DNA of 48,701 nt from an uncultured Collinsella sp. (GCA_902470695.1 CABRHH010000021.1:1-48701); one strand, 5' to 3'. Positions 8,754-17,479 are shown, counted from the stretch's first letter. Numbers and translations are program-made. The notes: generated by a model from the letters alone, not told the origin.

Positions 8754-8930
8754 GCGGGCGCTCGCCGTCCGGGGACCCCGGATCCGCCCTGCGCCCATCG
8801 AGCGATCCCGGGTTCGCCTTTTGGCCGTCAAGCGATCCCGGGTTCGGGTTCTGGCCGTCTGGGGGCGTTTTCGGCGCCCAGACGGACTGGGGCCGAACCC
8901 TATTTCCCCAGATGGACGAAATCCGCACCC
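8754..8930. repeat. 177-bp direct repeat, copy 1
   Basis: This block matches 9165-9341 at a constant offset of 411 bp without gaps. The inner part (about 8831-8911) is identical over roughly 80 bp. It contains units with GATCCCGGGTTCG and a stem-loop whose arms are CCGTCTGGG and CCCAGACGG. Confidence 0.85.
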
Positions 8931-9160
8931 CACTTCCCCGGATGGACGAAATCCGCACCCGGGATGCGCTCGGGAACCCCAGATGGACGAAATCCGCACC
9001 CGGGTTACCTTCGTCGCATCCACATGGACGATTGCCGAACCCGGCATGCGGTCGAGAACCGCAAATGGACGAAAGCCGAACCCAGGATGAGACGGGCAAC
9101 CCCACATGGACGAAAAGCGCACCCGGGTTGCGGTCGGGAACGGTTGCGGGACCCGGGGCG
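8910..9160. repeat. Array of degenerate ~41-bp repeats
   Basis: At least six units share the core ATGGACGAAATCCGCACCCG, with variants at AT-CC and C/A. Starts are spaced about 30-41 bp: near 8913, 8942, 8983, 9024, 9065 and 9105, and again after 9323. Read on the minus strand the core is related to the GATCCCGGGTTCG units in the left part of the block, so the two arms face each other. Confidence 0.75.
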
Positions 9161-9164
9161 AACC

Positions 9165-9341
9165 GCGGGCACTCGCCGTCCGGGGATCCCGGGTTCGCCC
9201 TGCGTCCGTCGAGGGATCCAGGGTTCGGCTTTTGGCCGTCGAGCGATCCCGGGTTCGGGTTCTGGCCGTCTGGGGGCGTTTTCGGCGCCCAGACGGACTG
9301 GGGCCGAACCCTATTTCCCCAGACGGACGAAATCCGCACCC
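9165..9341. repeat. 177-bp direct repeat, copy 2
   Basis: Second copy of 8754-8930, including the same stem-loop (CCGTCTGGG and CCCAGACGG arms). About a dozen substitutions are seen, clustered in the first 75 bases. Confidence 0.85.
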
Positions 9342-9648
9342 GGGATGTGGTCGGGAACCCCAGATGGACGAAAGCCGAACCCGGCGCTGCGGCGCGACGC
9401 ACAGGCGGCCGAAAAGCGCACCCGGGTTGCAGGCCGTACGGTCACCGGAGATCGAACCCGGCATTGCACGCCGCGAGGTCACCGGGGTCCGCAGCCGGCC
9501 GCGACGGCGCCGACCACAACCGACACTCGCCGTCCCCGGTGCCCGCCACACCCGGCCGCGACAGCGCCGACCACACCCGGCACCCGCCCCGGCATCGCCG
9601 AGGCGCTATACTGGTTCGAACCCCAACCAGACGGACGGACCGGCATCT

Positions 9649-11100
9649 ATGGCGCTCGAATCACTCCAAAAAAGCCTGCACACGCTCAAAGCCCGCATCC
9701 TGGCGCGCCGCGGCATCACGGGCGGCGCGCGCCCGGCGACACCGGCTCGCAAGCGTGAGGCCGGGCCCATCGCCCGCCTGGTCGACGCCTGGTGGAACCG
9801 CCTGCTCACCTCGGTATACGAAGGCTCGCTCTCCGCGCAGGAAGCCGAATACGAATCGGGCGAAACCGCTCGCGACTACCTGTGGAACACCGTCGGCGTG
9901 GGCATCTGGGGCATGGTGTTCCCGATACTCACTATCGTGGCCACCCAGCTTGCCGGCACCGAGCAGGCGGGTATGTTCTCCATGGCCTTCGTCACCGGAA
10001 CGCTTTTGATGATCGTCGCCAACTACGGCGTGCGCACCTTCCAGGTCTCCGACATCAACCAAACGAGCTCGTTTGCGTCCTATCAGGTGAATCGCTGGGT
10101 CACCTCGGCCGCGGCGCTCGCGCTGGGAGCCCTGTACTGCTCCGTGCGTGGCTACGACGCCGGCATGATCACCCTGTCGCTGGGCGTCTACGTCTACAAG
10201 GTCGTCGACGGGCTCGCCGACGTCTACGAAGGACGCCTGCAGCAGGCCGACAAGCTCTACCTCGCCGGCATCAGCCAGGCCCTGCGCTCCGTGGCGGCGA
10301 TTGCCGCCTTCTCGATCCTGCTGCTCATCACGCGCAGCTGCGCGGTGGCGGCGATCGGCATGGCGATAGCGTCGGTGGCGACGCTCGTGCTGGTGAGCGC
10401 ACCGCTCGCCCTGCTCGAGACCGAGCCCTCCAGCCCATGGAAAACCTCTCAGGTAAACACGCTGTTCCGTCATTGCTTCCCGCTGTTCTCGGCCCTATTC
10501 CTGTTCAACCTGATCGAGTCCATGCCGAAGTTTGCCATGGAGAGCATGCTGTCCTACGACAACCAGCTCTACTTCAACGCGCTGTTCTTCCCCGCCCAGG
10601 GCATCCTGATCGCCGCCGGCTTCATCTACAAGCCTCAGCTGCTGCGCCTCGCCAACATCTGGGCGAACCCGCGCCGACGCCGGCGCTTCGACCTCATCGT
10701 CCTCGCCATGCTCGCGGTGATCTGCGTCCTCACGCTCGTCACGGGCGCCTTCATGGGCTGGATCGGCATCCCGCTCATGGGCATCATGTACGGCGTGGAC
10801 TTCGAGCCCATGCGCACGCTCGCCTACCTCATGGTGGCGGCCGGCGGTGTGAGCGCGGCGATCGACTTCCTCTATGCCATCGTGACCGTCCTGCGCCACC
10901 AAAGCTCCGCATGGAAGCCCTACCTGATCACCTTCGCCTGCTCATTGGTGGTCCCCACCGGGCTGGTGGCGCTTATGGGGCTAACCGGCGCGGTGATCGG
11001 CTACCTGATCGTGATGACGATCCTGCTGGTGCTGCTGGGCATGGGCTACTACCGCATCCGCACCGACCTATCGGAGCGCAACCGCAGTCCGTTCAGATAG
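9649..11100 (+). CDS. MOP-superfamily polysaccharide flippase-like membrane protein
   Basis: A 483-residue integral membrane protein with a basic cytoplasmic N-terminus of about 75 residues, then roughly twelve hydrophobic segments starting at TVGVGIWGMVFPILTIVA. The layout resembles the Wzx/MATE-like family that flips lipid-linked saccharides across the membrane, but no single diagnostic motif is present. The ATG at 9649 is the first start before the conserved-looking part and has only a weak ribosome site (ACGGACGG). It lies just after the repeat island with no glycosyltransferase beside it. The substrate is unknown. Confidence 0.75.
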   Translation: MALESLQKSLHTLKARILARRGITGGARPATPARKREAGPIARLVDAWWNRLLTSVYEGSLSAQEAEYESGETARDYLWNTVGVGIWGMVFPILTIVATQLAGTEQAGMFSMAFVTGTLLMIVANYGVRTFQVSDINQTSSFASYQVNRWVTSAAALALGALYCSVRGYDAGMITLSLGVYVYKVVDGLADVYEGRLQQADKLYLAGISQALRSVAAIAAFSILLLITRSCAVAAIGMAIASVATLVLVSAPLALLETEPSSPWKTSQVNTLFRHCFPLFSALFLFNLIESMPKFAMESMLSYDNQLYFNALFFPAQGILIAAGFIYKPQLLRLANIWANPRRRRRFDLIVLAMLAVICVLTLVTGAFMGWIGIPLMGIMYGVDFEPMRTLAYLMVAAGGVSAAIDFLYAIVTVLRHQSSAWKPYLITFACSLVVPTGLVALMGLTGAVIGYLIVMTILLVLLGMGYYRIRTDLSERNRSPFR

Positions 11101-11295
11101 GGAACATGACGGTCCTACCGCCCATCCGTCGCACAGCCACTGCCCGGAGCACCGCCCGACGACAGCCTATTGGCCACGCCGCCGGCAGACCGCTCGCAGC
11201 GCCGACGCGCCCCGCAGCGGGCGGCGGCGAACCGGCGATCGGTTCGCACCCCCTGCTCCAAGCTGCAGACGAACCGCCCCCGCCACGTGCACGGG

Positions 11296-12165
11296 CTACT
11301 CGCCCTCTTCGACATCGGCCAGCCACACCCGGCGGTCCTCCAAGCGCATGATGCCCACGCGCCCCGACGGCGCGTCGGCGGCAGCCGAGCAGTCGATGTC
11401 GATGCGGTCGGCCACGCCACCGGTATCCCGGCACGCCCCCACCTCGACCATGACACCGCGGAGCTCTTCGTCCGCCCCCGTGCCGCTCATCATCTCCGCA
11501 TAGCCGCCCAGCAGGATCGAGGGCGTATGCCCCGCCACGACAATCGGGCCCGCGCCGTCCAGCCCCACCAACCCGGTGGGCGTACTCCAAAACGGTTCGC
11601 GGATCCACAGCAGATCCTCCAAGCTCTGGTCGGCCATCGCGGAAGCGAGCGCACCCACCGACGCCTGCCCGAAGCCCCCTGCGGCATCGGGCTCCACACC
11701 CGCAGACCCCAGGCTCGCCCGCAGGCGCGGCGCATCGATGCCCGCATGGCAGAGCACGTAGGCCCGCTCGGCGCCGACAGGCGCACTCGGCCGCAGGTCG
11801 GGCACGGACGCCACGTGGTAGGCCGGCAGGCCCGCGATCCACTCGACCAGATCGACATAGCGCTCCTGCGGAAGCGCATCGAGCCCCTCGGCGGTCGTGA
11901 AGCCGCCGTTCATGTGCCACATGAGCGTGTCGGCCTCGTTGTCGGCGGCGATCGTGTCGAGCAGCATCCGCTCGTGGTTACCCAACAGCACGTGCGCGCC
12001 GGGCAGCGAGCGCACCAACTCGAGCACGCCCACCGGGTCCGGGCCGCGGTCCACCATGTCACCCAGCACGACGATGCGGTCCTCATCCGAGGGCTGGGCG
12101 AGCTCGAGCGCCCGGTCGAGCGCCCGCAGGTGCCCGTGGGCATCGGAAGTGACATAGGTCGCCAT
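11296..12165 (-). CDS. Metallophosphoesterase, diadenosine-tetraphosphatase-like
   Basis: A 289-residue calcineurin-like phosphoesterase. The dimetal motifs are in order: SDAHGHL (D-x-H), VLGDMVDRGPD (G-D-x-x-D-R-G), LLGNHERML (G-N-H-E), CHAGID and VVAGHTPS (G-H-T-P). This order and the DRGPD motif fit the ApaH/PrpE-like serine/threonine phosphatase group, whose members cleave Ap4A or dephosphorylate proteins. The real substrate is not set by sequence. The ATG has AAGGAG upstream. It is convergent with the flippase gene, with 195 bp between the stops and no obvious terminator. Confidence 0.85.
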   Translation of the reverse strand: MATYVTSDAHGHLRALDRALELAQPSDEDRIVVLGDMVDRGPDPVGVLELVRSLPGAHVLLGNHERMLLDTIAADNEADTLMWHMNGGFTTAEGLDALPQERYVDLVEWIAGLPAYHVASVPDLRPSAPVGAERAYVLCHAGIDAPRLRASLGSAGVEPDAAGGFGQASVGALASAMADQSLEDLLWIREPFWSTPTGLVGLDGAGPIVVAGHTPSILLGGYAEMMSGTGADEELRGVMVEVGACRDTGGVADRIDIDCSAAADAPSGRVGIMRLEDRRVWLADVEEGE

Positions 12166-12353
12166 CGCCGCTCCTTAAAGGTCTACTTGAACGTTAGACT
12201 TCATTGTACGCCCTCCCCCTCGCCGACGCGCCATGAATCGCGGCGTCTTCACCATGCATGCACGAGGGGAGCCCCTCGCATAGCGCCGCCCCGCACGACA
12301 CCAGGCCCCGCCGAAGCAGCGCACCAGAGCGCATCCACCGTCTCGTAACCGAC

Positions 12354-12384
12354 TCGACACAGTTCGCATCTGAATCTTTATGAT
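12354..12384 (+). promoter_or_regulatory. Possible serC promoter
   Basis: TCGACA (12354-12359) and TATGAT (12379-12384) are separated by 19 bp, upstream of serC. The long spacer makes this a weak call, but this is the only AT-rich stretch in the gap. Confidence 0.35.
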
Positions 12385-12428
12385 GCTAAAGTAGTCGGAC
12401 ACGTGTTACCGTCCAAGGAGGCCCCTCT

Positions 12429-13538
12429 ATGCCACGCGTGCATAACTTCTCCGCCGGTCCCGCGGCCCTGCCCGAGGCCGTTTTGCAGGAAGCTCAAAGC
12501 GAGCTGCTCGACTACCGCGGCTGCGGCATGTCGGTGCTGGAGATGAGCCACCGATCGGCCACCTTCGCCTCCATCATCGACGATGCCGAGCAGACGCTCC
12601 GTCGCCTGCTTTCCATCCCTCAGAACTACCGCGTCCTGTTCCTGCAGGGCGGCGCCACCCTCCAGTTCGCCGGCATCCCCCTGAACCTGATGCGCACGGG
12701 CCGCGCCGGCTACGTGGTGAGCGGCAACTTCGCCAAGCTCGCCTGGCAGGAGGCGCGCAAGTACGGCGAGGCCGAGGTCGTGGCAACCAGCGAGGACACC
12801 GGGTTCGATCGTATCCCCAGCCTGGCCGCCGCCGAGGAGCGCGCCCGTACCGGTGAGCTCGACTACCTCTACATCTGCCAGAACAACACGATCTTCGGCA
12901 CCATGTTCGGCGCACTGCCCGCCTGCGGAGACACCCCGCTGGTGGCCGATGTCTCCAGCTGCTTTCTGTCGCTGCCGCTCGACGTCAGCCGCTACGGGCT
13001 CATCTACGCCGGCGCGCAGAAAAACGCCGGACCCGCGGGGGTGACTGTCGTCATCGTGCGCGAAGACCTGATCGCGCAGGGCCCGGCGCGCGCGGACATC
13101 TGCCCCACCTATATGGACCTGAGCGTGCAGGCCGCCAAGGGCTCGATGTACAACACGCCCAACACCTTCGGCATCTACCTGTGCGGCAAGGTCTTTCGCT
13201 GGGTCGAGCAGACCGGCGGTCTGGCCGCCATGGAGCAGCGCAATCGGAAGAAGGCGCAGCTGCTCTACGACCTGCTGGACGAAAGCACGCTCTTCCATGG
13301 GACCGCGCAGGCATCCAGCCGCTCGATCGCCAACGTCACGTTCCGCACCGGCGACGCCGCCCTCGATGCGGCCTTCATCGACTTCGCCCGCACGCGCAAC
13401 ATCGAAGGCGTGAAGGGGCATCGCCTGGTGGGCGGCATGCGCGCCAGCATCTACAACGCCGTGCCCGAAGCGTCGGTCGAGGCGCTTGTCGCCTGCATGC
13501 GCGACTTCGAGGCGAGCCACACCCCGCGATCTATCTAG
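12429..13538 (+). CDS. serC: Phosphoserine aminotransferase
   Basis: A 369-residue PLP enzyme for the second step of serine synthesis: 3-phosphohydroxypyruvate + glutamate to phosphoserine. It may also serve pyridoxine synthesis. The N-terminal NFSAGPAALPEAVLQEA is the family signature, LQGGATLQF lies in the PLP phosphate cup, and Lys198 in YAGAQKNAGPAG is the PLP lysine. C-terminal EGVKGHRLVGGMRASIYNA carries substrate-binding Arg residues. Length matches the family (about 360). AAGGAGG lies 8 nt before the ATG. serA follows after 178 bp that contain a large hairpin, so the two may be one operon. Confidence 0.97.
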   Translation: MPRVHNFSAGPAALPEAVLQEAQSELLDYRGCGMSVLEMSHRSATFASIIDDAEQTLRRLLSIPQNYRVLFLQGGATLQFAGIPLNLMRTGRAGYVVSGNFAKLAWQEARKYGEAEVVATSEDTGFDRIPSLAAAEERARTGELDYLYICQNNTIFGTMFGALPACGDTPLVADVSSCFLSLPLDVSRYGLIYAGAQKNAGPAGVTVVIVREDLIAQGPARADICPTYMDLSVQAAKGSMYNTPNTFGIYLCGKVFRWVEQTGGLAAMEQRNRKKAQLLYDLLDESTLFHGTAQASSRSIANVTFRTGDAALDAAFIDFARTRNIEGVKGHRLVGGMRASIYNAVPEASVEALVACMRDFEASHTPRSI

Positions 13539-13575
13539 GGGCCCGGTACGGCCCCGCTCGTACGGCCCCGCTCGC

Positions 13576-13677
13576 GCCTGGCGGATCGGCCCGGCGCTCA
13601 GACAGTCCTGCTCGCACGAAGGTGCCACTGGCACCTTCGACTCGTGCGGAAGCTCGCGGCGGACCGATCCGCCAGGC
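13576..13677. repeat. Nested three-tier hairpin between serC and serA
   Basis: Outer arms of 14 bp pair perfectly (13576-13589 with 13664-13677; left arm GCCTGGCGGATCGG). A middle stem CGCACG/CGTGCG (13613-13618, 13643-13648) and an inner 10-bp stem GAAGGTGCCA/TGGCACCTTC (13618-13638) lie inside. The left shoulder holds GCGCTCAGACAGTC (13594-13607), very close to the loop motif GCGCTCAGAARTC of the hairpins at 24877 and 27179. It starts 37 nt after the serC stop, and there is no T-run. Confidence 0.8.
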
Positions 13678-13716
13678 TCGGCACGCCCCACACAAAACCC
13701 TATAAGGAGCCACACA

Positions 13717-14880
13717 ATGCGCTATATCAAGACGATCGACGACATCACCAAAGACGGCCGGGTGGAGTTCGGCACGGGATACGAATTCGTGGACGAGGCA
13801 GAGCGCGCCGACGCCATCCTCATGCGCTCGACCGACCTGCACGGCTACGAGCTGCCCGAGTCCATCCGCGCCATCGCGCGCTGCGGCGCGGGCGTGAACA
13901 ACATCCCCGTTGAGGACTATGCCCGTCGCGGCGTGGTGGTCTTCAACTCCCCCGGCGCCAACGCCAACGCGGTGAAGGAGATCGTCATCGCCATGATGAT
14001 CATGTCGAGCCGCGGGATCGTGCCGTCCATGGACTGGGTGCGCGCGCACGCCGGCGACCCCGACATCTTCACGGAGGCCGAGCGGGCGAAGAAGGCCTTC
14101 GTCGGCCGCGAGCTGCGCGGCAAGCGCATCGGCGTGGTGGGCCTGGGCAACGTGGGCTCCAAGGTGGCCAACGCCGCCGTTGACCTGGGGATGGACGTCT
14201 ACGGCTACGACCCGTTCATCTCGGTTGAGCACGCCTGGGCGCTCAACCGCGAGGTCCAGCGCGTCGGCACCCTCGAGGACCTCTGCCGCGGCTGCGACTA
14301 CCTCACCTTGCACGTCCCCTCCAAGGCCGATACCGTGGGCATGATCTCGGCCGAGCAGCTCTCCTTGCTGGCCCCGGACGCCGTGCTGATCAACTTCGCC
14401 CGCGAGACGATCATCGACGAGGATGCGGTGGATGCCGCCCTGCGCGCCGGCACGCTCGCCCGCTTCGCCTGCGATTTCGCCACGCCCAAGACGGTCGCGA
14501 TGCCGCGCACCTTCATCACCACGCACTCGGGTGCCGGCACCGCCGAGGCCGAGGCCAACTGCGCCGACATGGCGATCTCGGAGCTCAAGGACTACCTTGA
14601 GAACGGCAACATCGCGCACTCGGTGAACTATCCGGCCTGCTCCATGGGCAAGGCGCGGGCGGCCAGCCGCATCGCCTGCCTGCACGCCAACGTGCCGAAC
14701 ATGATCGGCCAGATCACCGCCATCCTGGCCAAGGATAACGCCAACGTGCAGCGCATGGTCAACGAGAGCGCCGGCGAGAACGCCTACACGATGTTCGACA
14801 CCGACGAGCACCTGGACGACGCCACCATCGACGCGCTCAAGGAGATTCCCTCGATGTACCGCGTGCGGGTCATCAAATAG
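13717..14880 (+). CDS. serA: D-3-phosphoglycerate dehydrogenase
   Basis: A 387-residue NAD-dependent enzyme that commits 3-phosphoglycerate to serine synthesis. The Rossmann fold is at about residues 130-165 (GKRIGVVGLGNVGSKVANAA). Substrate-side NSPGANANAVKE, the NFARETIIDEDA segment and the catalytic His in ITTHSGAGTAEAE follow. A C-terminal ACT domain (about 315-387, ANVPNMIGQITAILAKDNANV) is the usual serine-feedback site. It is the short form with one ACT domain and no extra intervening domain. TAAGGAG is 7 nt before the ATG. Together with serC and DUF1015 it forms a serine block. Confidence 0.97.
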   Translation: MRYIKTIDDITKDGRVEFGTGYEFVDEAERADAILMRSTDLHGYELPESIRAIARCGAGVNNIPVEDYARRGVVVFNSPGANANAVKEIVIAMMIMSSRGIVPSMDWVRAHAGDPDIFTEAERAKKAFVGRELRGKRIGVVGLGNVGSKVANAAVDLGMDVYGYDPFISVEHAWALNREVQRVGTLEDLCRGCDYLTLHVPSKADTVGMISAEQLSLLAPDAVLINFARETIIDEDAVDAALRAGTLARFACDFATPKTVAMPRTFITTHSGAGTAEAEANCADMAISELKDYLENGNIAHSVNYPACSMGKARAASRIACLHANVPNMIGQITAILAKDNANVQRMVNESAGENAYTMFDTDEHLDDATIDALKEIPSMYRVRVIK

Positions 14881-14886
14881 CTGCTG

Positions 14887-14925
14887 CTGCCTCACGACCG
14901 CTCGAAGCACGCGGCCGTGAGGCAG
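14887..14925 (+). terminator. Hairpin directly after serA
   Basis: A 15-bp stem (CTGCCTCACG... at 14887-14901 with 14911-14925) has one A-C mismatch and a 9-nt loop, and begins 6 nt after the serA stop. There is no T-run, so it may be a factor-dependent terminator or an mRNA-stabilising structure. Confidence 0.55.
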
Positions 14926-14951
14926 GCTCGGCCCCGTTGGCCTTGGTGCGT

Positions 14952-15048
14952 CCCCGCTGCCCTCACCTGCCGGAGCGGGCGCACCCCCGTTGACCCCGCC
15001 CGCCGAAACGGGCGTCTCCGTTGACCCCACCTGCCGAAGCGCCTCGCC
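14952..15048. repeat. Three imperfect 31-33-bp tandem repeats
   Basis: Units start near 14952, 14985 and 15018 and share CCGTTGACCCC and CTGCCGAA-CGGGCG cores with scattered changes. They fill the 348-bp gap between serA and the DUF1015 gene; no gene is seen there. TAGGAT near 15192 may be the -10 of the DUF1015 gene. Confidence 0.6.
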
Positions 15049-15228
15049 CTGCAGCGCCGCCCCTAACGGACTCGCCCACCGACGCGCCGCCCCGGCAACG
15101 GAGCCCGACCCGTTCACGCCCACACGGCACGCGGGCGCGAACCCGAGCTCCGGCGCAGATGCGCGACATCCCCCCCGCCGCGGGTATGCGCTAGGATGGT
15201 GCGAAACGACATCCTCGAGGAGGAACCT

Positions 15229-16482
15229 ATGAAAGCACTCCCCTTCCCCTGTATCCGACCGGTGCCCGAGCACGCCGCCGAGGTGGCCGCGCTGCCCTAT
15301 GACGTCTTCGATCGCGCGGAGGCCCGCGCGGCCGTGGCAGGCAGGCCCCGCTCGTTCCTGAACATCGACCGTCCCGATACGCAGTTCGCCCCCGAGCAGG
15401 ACATGTACGCGCCCGAGGTGTACGCGCGCGCCGCCGAGCTGCTGCATGAGCGCATCGAGGACGGAACCTACGTCGAGGACCGCAACCTGGCGTACTACAT
15501 CTACGAGCTCGCCTGGGAGGGGCGCACCCAAACCGGCATCGTGGCGGTGTGCTCCGTCGATGACTACGAGACGGGCACGATCCGGCGGCACGAGCTCACG
15601 CGCGCCGACAAGGAGCGCGAGCGCATCGAGCACATCCGCGCACTCGGCTGCCAAACGGGACCGATCTTCCTCACCTTCCGCGACCAGCCCGTGCTCGACA
15701 TGATCGTGGGCGCCGCCAAGGCCTCAACGCCGCTGTACCGCTTCACCGACGAGGAGCATGTGACGCAGACGGTGTGGGAGGTCGTCCGGCGCGACGCGGT
15801 GGACGCCCTGCGCGCCATGCTCGACCAGGTTCCCTGCGCCTACATCGCCGACGGCCACCATCGCGCCGCCTCGGCCGTGCAGGTGGCCCGCGAACTGCGC
15901 GAGCAGGCGAAGGCCGACGGCACCTTCACCGGCAAGGAGCCGTTCAACTACTTCCTGTCGGTCCTGTTCCCCGCAAGCCAGCTCGCCATCCTGCCGTACA
16001 ACCGCGTCGTCTTCGACCGCGGCGGCCTGAGCGCGTCAGGGCTCATCGAGGCCGTGCGCTCCGCCGGCTTTGCGGTCGAGCGGGCCGAGGGCCCCGTTGA
16101 GCCAGCTGCCTCAGGGGAGTTCGGCATGTTCACCGACGGCTCCTGGTACCGCCTGCGCGCCGAGGGGGCAGCGCCCGGCACCGATGCGGACCCCGTGAGT
16201 CGGCTCGATGTATCCGTACTGCAGACGCGCCTGCTCGAACCGGTGCTCGGCATCGCCGATCCGCGTCAGGACGCGCGCATCGGCTTTGTGGGCGGCATCC
16301 GCGGCACCGACGAGCTCGAGCGCCGCGCCGGTGCAGACGGCGTTGCCTTCACCGTGTGCGCCACCGGCATCGATCAGCTGCTGGCCGTGGCCGACGCCGA
16401 CCTGCTCATGCCGCCCAAGTCGACCTGGTTCGAACCCAAGCTCCGCTCCGGCCTGTTCATCCACCGCATCGCCCGGCGATAA
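15229..16482 (+). CDS. DUF1015 family protein
   Basis: A 417-residue cytoplasmic protein of unknown biochemical function. The family is recognised by the N-terminal PFPCIRPVPEHAAEVAALPYDV, the SFLNIDRPD segment, the central IADGHHRAASA (a His-His-Arg motif that looks catalytic) and NYFLSVLFPASQL. The C-terminal LLMPPKSTWFEPKLRSGLF is also typical. AGGAGGAA lies 5 nt before the ATG at 15229. Genes of this family are often found next to serA/serC in Firmicutes and Coriobacteria, as here, which suggests a link to serine or phosphoserine metabolism. No reaction is established that I can state. Confidence 0.88.
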   Translation: MKALPFPCIRPVPEHAAEVAALPYDVFDRAEARAAVAGRPRSFLNIDRPDTQFAPEQDMYAPEVYARAAELLHERIEDGTYVEDRNLAYYIYELAWEGRTQTGIVAVCSVDDYETGTIRRHELTRADKERERIEHIRALGCQTGPIFLTFRDQPVLDMIVGAAKASTPLYRFTDEEHVTQTVWEVVRRDAVDALRAMLDQVPCAYIADGHHRAASAVQVARELREQAKADGTFTGKEPFNYFLSVLFPASQLAILPYNRVVFDRGGLSASGLIEAVRSAGFAVERAEGPVEPAASGEFGMFTDGSWYRLRAEGAAPGTDADPVSRLDVSVLQTRLLEPVLGIADPRQDARIGFVGGIRGTDELERRAGADGVAFTVCATGIDQLLAVADADLLMPPKSTWFEPKLRSGLFIHRIARR

Positions 16483-16497
16483 GCCGCACCTTTCGCC

Positions 16498-17235
16498 TTA
16501 CAGCTCCTCGCCCAAGGCGCGCGCAAGATCTTCCTGCTCCAGGACCTCTTGGAGCTCGAAGGCACCCGCCATGTAGGCGAAGCGCATAACGCTGCAGTTG
16601 CCGGGCACCCGGCCGCCATCGAAGCCGCCGTCCGGCACCCAATGCGTGAGGAACTCGCGGCACGCCGAGCCGTGGCTGACCGCCAGCACGCGAACGGGGC
16701 CGACGGCGGCATCGGAGCCGCGCGGCGACTCGCCGGCCGACGTCGCCTCACGGCCCGCGTCGGCACCCGCATGCGCAAGCTCCGCACCTGCCGCCGCATG
16801 CTGCGCGACGGCCGCGCACGCGCGCTCCATCGCGTCTTCGAGCGCGCGGCACACCCGCTCGCGCACCTGCAGTTGGCTCTCCCCGCCGAACGGCACGTAG
16901 AACTCGCCCCAGGGAAACGGCGGCATCAGGCTCACCCGCTCCCCCTCGAACGCACCGAAGCCCCATTCGCGCAGGCCCTCGAGCCGTTCATAGGGCATGT
17001 CAGTGATGCAGGCGATCGTCTCCTGCGTGCGGGTGAGCGTGGAGGTGCATGCCCGGTCGAAGCGGATGCCCACCCGATCGAAATACCGGCCGATGCGCTG
17101 CGCCTGCGCGCGCCCGAGCTCGGTGAGGGGCGCGTCGCACCACCCCTGAATCACCCGTTTCTCGTTGAACATGGTCTGCCCGTGCCGAACCAGGTACAGC
17201 TCGCCGCACGGCCCGCCGGTCATCGATGCACTCAT
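16498..17235 (-). CDS. Histidine phosphatase (phosphoglycerate-mutase fold)
   Basis: A 245-residue branch-1 histidine phosphatase. The N-terminal ELYLVRHGQTMFNEK carries the phospho-accepting His in R-H-G. LTELGRAQAQRIGRYF, REWGFGAFEGE (catalytic acid) and VSHGSACREF (second His) follow. An Ala/Gly-rich insert of about 40 residues precedes the second His motif and has no counterpart I recognise. The ATG at 17235 follows GAGGAGC. It converges on DUF1015 with a 15-bp gap. Some members are cofactor-independent phosphoserine phosphatases; others act on sugar phosphates or cobalamin intermediates. Context favours the first but does not prove it. Confidence 0.85.
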   Translation of the reverse strand: MSASMTGGPCGELYLVRHGQTMFNEKRVIQGWCDAPLTELGRAQAQRIGRYFDRVGIRFDRACTSTLTRTQETIACITDMPYERLEGLREWGFGAFEGERVSLMPPFPWGEFYVPFGGESQLQVRERVCRALEDAMERACAAVAQHAAAGAELAHAGADAGREATSAGESPRGSDAAVGPVRVLAVSHGSACREFLTHWVPDGGFDGGRVPGNCSVMRFAYMAGAFELQEVLEQEDLARALGEEL

Positions 17236-17372
17236 CGGTTGCTCCTCACGCCGTTCACGCGCGCTCGCCCTCGTTGCGCGCAGATGCAGCAATCGTACCA
17301 CCGTGCCGCACCGCGCCCGAATCGGACCGACGAAAGCGGCACCGGCCGCGGCAGCAAGGTGGCAGGGCGGCC

Positions 17373-17418
17373 GCGCCTGTCAGCAGTCGGACACCGCGCC
17401 TGTCAGCGATCGGACACC
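17373..17418. repeat. Two tandem 23-bp repeats
   Basis: GCGCCTGTCAGCAGTCGGAC... (17373-17395) is repeated at once at 17396-17418 with two or three changes. It lies between the divergent histidine phosphatase gene and the small membrane protein gene. Confidence 0.7.
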
Positions 17419-17473
17419 CGAGGTCCGTTCGGGCTCCTCGGCCAACCGGATGCCACCGCGCGCCACGACACCG

Positions 17474-17479
17474 TATAAT
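17474..17479 (+). promoter_or_regulatory. -10 box of the small membrane protein gene
   Basis: A perfect TATAAT 42 bp before the start codon. No good -35 is seen at the right distance. Confidence 0.5.

Larger units (their letters stand above)
8595..9648. repeat. Gene-free repeat island between pckA and the flippase gene
   Basis: No gene is supported in about 1,050 bases, although long open frames run through in several frames on both strands because the sequence is GC-rich and repetitive. The island holds a duplicated 177-bp block, an array of about 41-bp units (8910-9160) and a 30-bp repeat (9497-9526 and 9554-9583). A possible -10 for the flippase gene, TATACT, is at 9607-9612. Confidence 0.8.

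Noticed and set aside
8910..9160. CRISPR-like array
   Set aside because: Repeats are degenerate along their whole length, spacing varies from 30 to 41 bp with no unique spacers, related units occur in reverse orientation, and no cas gene is near.
8407..10009. Long open frames on both strands through the repeat island (over 300 residues each)
   Set aside because: They have no ribosome site, consist of Pro/Arg/Gly-rich repeats, occur in several frames at once and overlap pckA or the flippase gene. They reflect GC-rich repetitive DNA.
13531..15654. 707-codon open frame antisense to serA and DUF1015
   Set aside because: It spans two real genes and the gap between them on the opposite strand; no domain or ribosome site.
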